Positions 6,128 to 9,358 of a stretch of DNA of 9,358 bases are shown one piece after another. Source of the stretch: Thermococcus sp. (GTDB lineage: Archaea > Methanobacteriota_B > Thermococci > Thermococcales > Thermococcaceae); the NCBI RefSeq assembly GCF_027066465.1, contig NZ_JAMONU010000122.1, positions 1-9,358 on the forward strand. Reading direction: 5' to 3'. The position numbers and the translations under genes were made by a program. A model generated the notes under the pieces. It was not told the DNA's origin and did not search any database. It worked only from the letters and a program-made list of their open reading frames with translations. The stretch's first letter is position 1; each line of letters begins with the position of its first letter.

Positions 6128-7297
6128 TCATTCTTCGTTGTGCTTTATGAAGAAGGCGTAGAACAGACCGGTCGCGAGGGCGTAGAGGAAAGCTGTAGCG
6201 TAGAAAGGATAGGCCAATGAAACCGCGAAGAGCGTTCCGCCGATGGAGTTGCCCACCCCGCGCATGAAGGTCGAGAAGGCCTGCTGTATCCCGTTGGCGG
6301 TGGCCTTCTCCTCGGTTTTGAAGAAGCCCATCATGAAGGAGCTGTTTATGGGCCAGATGATGTTCATCAGTATCGCCCTGAGGACGTAGACAGCTCCCGC
6401 GAGTGCAAACGTCTCTATCGAGGGGAATATCGCGAAAAGGAACGTTGCCATCCCCTGGAAGGACGTTATGACCTTTACTGGGCCCCATCTCCTCACGAGT
6501 TCCGGTAATCCAAAGGAGCCGAGGCCCATCGCCAGCTGCTGGAAGAAGAAAATCCAGCTTATCGCCTGGAGCGTTTCCCCAAACTTGAGTTTGAAGTAGA
6601 GGCTCATGAAGGGTATCGTTATCCCCGCGCCGAGGCCTATGAGCGCGCTTGGGAGCGAGAACTTGAGGATTTTGAGGACCAGGCTTCTCTCCCACTTTAT
6701 CCTCTTCTCCCTGACCTCAACGTCCCTCACGAGGAGCAAAGCCGGAACGACGAAGACGAACTGGAGTATCGAGAGCGAGAAGGTTATCCTGTAGGCTGTC
6801 TCCTCCGCCAGCGACAGCCCCATGAGGTAGCCCGGCAGAAAGCCAGCCAAGAGAACGCCGAGGGAGTTGAAGAGCGTTCCCAGCCCAAAGCTCTTGGAAA
6901 ACGCCTCGTGTCTCCTCTCATCCGGGACCAGCTCGCTCAGGTAGGCGTTGTAGTTCGGCTGTCTCAGCCCCATGTTGACTCCCACAAGGACAAAGCCGAG
7001 GAAGAGGACCGTTGCGTTCAAAGCGAGTACCTGGAGGAGCCTTCCGATGAGCCCGATGAGCGCGCTCAGGAGCAGGGTCTTTCGGTAGCCGAGATGGAGT
7101 GAGATGTGACCCGCTAAGAGTAGAAATACGCCGCTAACCAATGTCTGGACTGAAAAGAAGGCCCCCATTGCCCTCATATCATAACCGAGGACCTTGAGGT
7201 AGAAGGGCATTATGAAGAACGAGAACCAGAGGAACGTCTGGCCCAGTGCGTTCGCCGTGATTAGTATTTTCGCGTCCCTTCCGTACTCCGAGAGCAT
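6128..7297 (-). CDS. Major facilitator superfamily (MFS) transporter, 12 TM
   Basis: This is a cytoplasmic-membrane secondary transporter of about 389 residues. Hydrophobic segments give 12 probable helices in two bundles of six. They are split by a charged loop (VRDVEVREKRIKWER) typical of the MFS central linker. Between helices 2 and 3 the loop GHISLHLGYRKTLL is a variant of MFS motif A. The substrate cannot be deduced; sugar, drug and metabolite exporters share this architecture. The gene has two candidate starts. ATG 7315 gives 395 residues but has no Shine-Dalgarno, and its TATA box lies only about 8 bases away. ATG 7297 lies about 27 bases from that box, ideal for a leaderless mRNA, so I prefer it. 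The gene converges with the IorB-type gene and diverges from the PhoU-like regulator. Confidence 0.9.
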   Translation of the reverse strand: MLSEYGRDAKILITANALGQTFLWFSFFIMPFYLKVLGYDMRAMGAFFSVQTLVSGVFLLLAGHISLHLGYRKTLLLSALIGLIGRLLQVLALNATVLFLGFVLVGVNMGLRQPNYNAYLSELVPDERRHEAFSKSFGLGTLFNSLGVLLAGFLPGYLMGLSLAEETAYRITFSLSILQFVFVVPALLLVRDVEVREKRIKWERSLVLKILKFSLPSALIGLGAGITIPFMSLYFKLKFGETLQAISWIFFFQQLAMGLGSFGLPELVRRWGPVKVITSFQGMATFLFAIFPSIETFALAGAVYVLRAILMNIIWPINSSFMMGFFKTEEKATANGIQQAFSTFMRGVGNSIGGTLFAVSLAYPFYATAFLYALATGLFYAFFIKHNEE

Positions 7298-7319
7298 CGG
7301 TGAAACATTCCTCATAGCG

Positions 7320-7327
7320 TTTATAAG
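7320..7327 (-). promoter_or_regulatory. TATA box, probably for the MFS gene
   Basis: CTTATAAA on the minus strand is a near-ideal archaeal TATA box. Its centre is about 27 bases from ATG 7297, predicting a leaderless transcript, and too close to serve ATG 7315. On the plus strand it reads TTTATAAG and could instead serve the PhoU-like gene with a leader of about 31 bases. Confidence 0.45.
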
Positions 7328-7342
7328 ACTATCGAAGTGAAG

Positions 7343-7350
7343 CCTTTAAC
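7343..7350 (+). promoter_or_regulatory. TATA-like element for the PhoU-like gene
   Basis: CCTTTAAC is centred 35.5 bases before ATG 7382, matching the spacing at lysS and the asparaginase. The stronger TTTATAAG at 7320-7327 is the alternative. A palindrome, CTATATAG (7360-7367), lies between the box and the ribosome binding site. Confidence 0.4.
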
Positions 7351-7371
7351 GGCCTACTACTATATAGCGTC

Positions 7372-7377
7372 GGTGCT
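7372..7377 (+). promoter_or_regulatory. Ribosome binding site that fixes the PhoU-like start
   Basis: GGTGCT starts 10 bases before ATG 7382. The upstream in-frame GTG at 7337 has no such site and would add 15 residues that do not belong to the AbrB fold. Confidence 0.6.
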
Positions 7378-7381
7378 AACT

Positions 7382-8293
7382 ATGGAGTTCAGGAAGATAC
7401 AATTTACCGGCAGGAGCTCGTATATAATATCGCTTCCAAAGAAGTGGATTCAAGAGCACAATCTAAAACAGGGGGACACGATACCCCTCTCTATAAACCC
7501 AGATGGCAGTATAACTATATTCCCTCGGGAGCCGAGAGAAGTCAGTGAGAGAAAGGTTCTCAACATCTCGAGGGAGTTCTCGCCGGACATGGCCGTGAGG
7601 CTCGTTATTTCTGCGTACATTCAGGGCTACGATATCTTTGAGATACACCTCGGAGAGGAGATGCCGATTTACAAGGTCAAAATAAGAAAGGTCCTCCAAA
7701 GCCTCCCAGGCGTTGAGATAATCCTCGATGAGCCCACGAGGATTGTTGCAAAGAGCCTCTTGGATGAGGATGAGGTAAACCTCGCGGAACTCCTGAAGAG
7801 AATTCGCTCCCTTGTCGTGTCAATGCTCGGAGACCTTGAGCTTCTCATTAAAGGGGAAGACGGCGAGATAAGGCGGGACATAAACGACCTCGAGAACGAA
7901 CTCGACCGCTTCTACTTCCTCATAATCAGAACCGTTAACAGGCTTCTCAGCAAGCACACGGTTACAGAGGAGAGCGGAATCGTCAGGAGAACCTTTGACC
8001 TGCTGGGCATACTCTTCATAGTCAGAAACATCGAAAGGATAGGCGACCACATAATCAGAATCGCTGAGAATCCCGACGAAATAGACGTTCCGTACCTCAG
8101 GGAAAAGTTCGAAGCCATGGTCGACCAGATTGAAAAGCGGGACCTCAAGAGGGTGGACAAGCTCATGCTCGAGCTTAAAGAGCGCATAAGGGCCACAGAC
8201 TACAGAAAATCAATAGCGATGGAAAGCTTCAGAAGAATACTCGAATACCTCGAGAACATAGGCGAAACAATAATCAACATGGCGCTCAGCTAG
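7382..8293 (+). CDS. AbrB-PhoU phosphate uptake regulator-like protein
   Basis: This 303-residue cytoplasmic protein joins two known domains. Residues 1-48 form a SpoVT/AbrB swapped-hairpin DNA-binding domain (FTGRSSYIISLPKKWIQEHNLKQGD at 8-32, then a short strand ending IFP). From about residue 128 it has a PhoU-type helical bundle. PhoU-like acidic metal-site patterns occur at ENELDRF (171-177), ERIGDH (218-223) and ENIGET (291-296). PhoU proteins in bacteria modulate the Pst phosphate transporter and the PHO response. In archaea the AbrB fusion suggests direct DNA binding. No pst genes or histidine kinase are in the window, so a phosphate role is inferred from the family alone. The coding sequence looks more AT-rich, especially near its 5' end, than its neighbours. 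Confidence 0.9.
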   Translation: MEFRKIQFTGRSSYIISLPKKWIQEHNLKQGDTIPLSINPDGSITIFPREPREVSERKVLNISREFSPDMAVRLVISAYIQGYDIFEIHLGEEMPIYKVKIRKVLQSLPGVEIILDEPTRIVAKSLLDEDEVNLAELLKRIRSLVVSMLGDLELLIKGEDGEIRRDINDLENELDRFYFLIIRTVNRLLSKHTVTEESGIVRRTFDLLGILFIVRNIERIGDHIIRIAENPDEIDVPYLREKFEAMVDQIEKRDLKRVDKLMLELKERIRATDYRKSIAMESFRRILEYLENIGETIINMALS

Positions 8294-8308
8294 TCGTTTC
8301 CATAATCC

Positions 8309-8314
8309 TTTTAA
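8309..8314 (+). promoter_or_regulatory. TATA-like element for the asparaginase gene
   Basis: TTTTAA, within CCTTTTAACC, is centred 35.5 bases before ATG 8347 in the 53-base gap after the PhoU-like gene. GGTGGT at 8337-8342 is the ribosome binding site. An independent promoter is likely. Confidence 0.5.
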
Positions 8315-8346
8315 CCTTTCGAGCGTCCTTTTCTCAGGTGGTTCTC

Positions 8347-9267
8347 ATGGCGGCAATAATAGTTCACGGTGGCGCGGGCACGATAAGGGAGGAGGAGAGG
8401 ATTCCAAAGGTCATAGAGGGCGTTAGAGAGGCTGTTTTAGCCGGCTGGCGCGAGCTGAAGAGGGGTTCCGCTCTCGATGCGGTTGAAGAGGCCGTTAAAG
8501 CCCTTGAGGACAACCCAATTTTCAACGCCGGAACCGGGAGCGTTCTAACCCTCGACGGCAGGGTCGAGATGGATGCCGCTATAATGCGCGGGAAGACCCT
8601 TGAGGCAGGAGCCGTTGCCGGAATCTGGGGGGTCAAGAACCCGATAAGCGTCGCGAGGAAGGTCATGGAGAAGACCGACCACGTCCTTTTAATCGGCGAG
8701 GGTGCCGTGAAGTTCGCTCGCCTTCTCGGCTTCGAGGAGTACGACCCGGTAACGGAGGAGAGGCTCAAGCAGTGGGAAGAGCTGAGGAAGAAGCTCATCG
8801 AGAAGGGTGAAGTAAGGCACTGGAAGAAGCTCAACGAGCTCATCAAGGAGTTCCCCGAGGTTCTAAGGAGCACCGTTGGAGCGGTTGCCTTCGACGGCGA
8901 TGAGGTCGTTGCCGGAACCTCAACCGGCGGGGTCTTCCTCAAGATGTTCGGCAGGGTTGGGGACACTCCGATAATCGGAGGCGGAACCTACGCCAACGAG
9001 GTTGCCGGCGCTTCCTGCACTGGTCTCGGAGAGGTTGCCATAAAGCTCGCCCTCGCTAAAAGCGCCACCGACCTCGTCAGGCTCGGACTCGACGCCCAGG
9101 CCGCGAGCGAAGCCGCGATAAGCCTCGCCACGAAGTACTTCGGCAGAGACACCATGGGCATCATCATGGTTGATGCAAGGGGCAACGTGGGCTTCGCCAA
9201 GAACACCAAGCACATGGGCTACGCCTTCATGAGGGACGGCATGGAGAAACCGGAGGCTGGTGTTTAG
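8347..9267 (+). CDS. Plant-type L-asparaginase / isoaspartyl peptidase (Ntn-hydrolase)
   Basis: The family hydrolyses L-asparagine to aspartate and ammonia and often beta-aspartyl dipeptides. It matures by cutting itself before a catalytic Thr. Here that is Thr176 in RSTVGAVAFD. The other active-site residues are in place: Thr193 in TSTGG, Arg203 and Asp206 in GRVGD, and Thr225 in CTGLGE. The N-terminal HGGAGT (7-12) and the FNAGTGS loop (59-65), which positions the catalytic subunit, are also present. A charged linker (about 131-170) precedes the cut site as usual. The 306-residue length is normal for the family. ATG 8347 is chosen because GGTGGT starts 10 bases upstream; a GTG at 8338 overlaps that site. 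The next gene begins 8 bases after the stop, so the two may be co-transcribed. Confidence 0.95.
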   Translation: MAAIIVHGGAGTIREEERIPKVIEGVREAVLAGWRELKRGSALDAVEEAVKALEDNPIFNAGTGSVLTLDGRVEMDAAIMRGKTLEAGAVAGIWGVKNPISVARKVMEKTDHVLLIGEGAVKFARLLGFEEYDPVTEERLKQWEELRKKLIEKGEVRHWKKLNELIKEFPEVLRSTVGAVAFDGDEVVAGTSTGGVFLKMFGRVGDTPIIGGGTYANEVAGASCTGLGEVAIKLALAKSATDLVRLGLDAQAASEAAISLATKYFGRDTMGIIMVDARGNVGFAKNTKHMGYAFMRDGMEKPEAGV

Positions 9268-9275
9268 TGGTCTCG

Positions 9276-9358
9276 ATGAGGAACGTCTGGCTCCTCAACA
9301 TCTCGACCTTCTTTTTCTTCCTCGGAATAAGCGTCGTAACGCCAGTAGTTTCCCCGTT
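9276..9358 (+). CDS. N-terminus of a membrane protein, probably an MFS transporter, cut by the right edge
   Basis: Twenty-seven codons are visible, with no stop. The peptide begins MRNVWLLNISTFFFFLGISV and is strongly hydrophobic, as expected for a first transmembrane helix. The short polar start followed by a Phe-rich helix resembles MFS transporters, but the visible part cannot prove the family. ATG 9276 is preceded by AGTGGT, ten bases upstream and partly inside the asparaginase stop codon. A GTG at 9267 is an alternative start that overlaps that stop by one base. The 8-base gap suggests co-transcription with asparaginase, and hence perhaps uptake or export of an amino acid or dipeptide. 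Confidence 0.8.
   Translation, partial: MRNVWLLNISTFFFFLGISVVTPVVSP

Noticed and set aside
6063..6695. Open frame of 210 codons on the minus strand overlapping the transporter gene
   Set aside because: It is rich in Arg, Pro and His with no membrane helices, and is a shadow of the MFS gene in another frame.
8364..8966. Open frame of 200 codons on the minus strand inside the asparaginase gene
   Set aside because: It is a Ser-rich low-complexity translation typical of antisense frames in GC-rich genes, and the plus strand holds a complete enzyme with its active site.
1..9358. Mobile elements, defence systems, tRNA or rRNA genes
   Set aside because: I found no transposase or integrase motifs, no terminal repeats, no nuclease or toxin-antitoxin pairs, and no tRNA-like cloverleaf in the short intergenic gaps.

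Overview
The window looks like an ordinary stretch of chromosome from a hyperthermophilic euryarchaeon of the order Thermococcales, most likely a Thermococcus with a fairly GC-rich genome. The reasons are a class I lysyl-tRNA synthetase, Lys/Glu/Arg-rich proteins, GGTG-type ribosome binding sites, archaeal TATA boxes and T-tract terminators, and gene families typical of that order. No names or database hits were available, so the taxonomic call is inference from these traits.

Layout. A minus-strand gene probably begins at the left edge, with only its first two codons inside. Next come an unrecognised minus-strand gene (48-914), a divergent lysS (1041-2618), and a SAM-dependent methyltransferase on the minus strand (2620-3306) that meets lysS tail to tail with one base between them. 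A plus-strand pair follows, a beta-RFAP synthase family gene (3362-4315) and a DUF1464 ASKHA-fold gene (4308-5459), overlapping by 8 bases. After it stands an IorB-type oxidoreductase subunit with no IorA partner (5519-6103), convergent with an MFS transporter on the minus strand (6128-7297, possibly to 7315). Divergent from the transporter is an AbrB-PhoU regulator (7382-8293), followed by a plant-type L-asparaginase (8347-9267) and the first codons of a membrane protein cut by the right edge (9276 onward).

How the genes relate. Only two pairs look co-transcribed: beta-RFAP synthase with DUF1464, and asparaginase with the truncated membrane protein. Most others carry their own promoter. The pathways represented are translation (lysS), modified pterin synthesis (beta-RFAP synthase), amino-acid or 2-oxoacid metabolism (IorB, asparaginase), transport, and regulation linked to phosphate.

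The clearest non-coding signal is a rigid start-site grammar. Six ATG starts have GGTG beginning exactly 10 bases upstream. For five genes the proposed TATA element is centred 34.5-35.5 bases before the ATG. Two genes lacking a Shine-Dalgarno have TATA about 27 bases before the ATG, as expected for leaderless mRNAs. This grammar sets several start codons here and reveals the gene at the left edge. I see no mobile element, CRISPR array, RNA gene, defence island or clearly new system.
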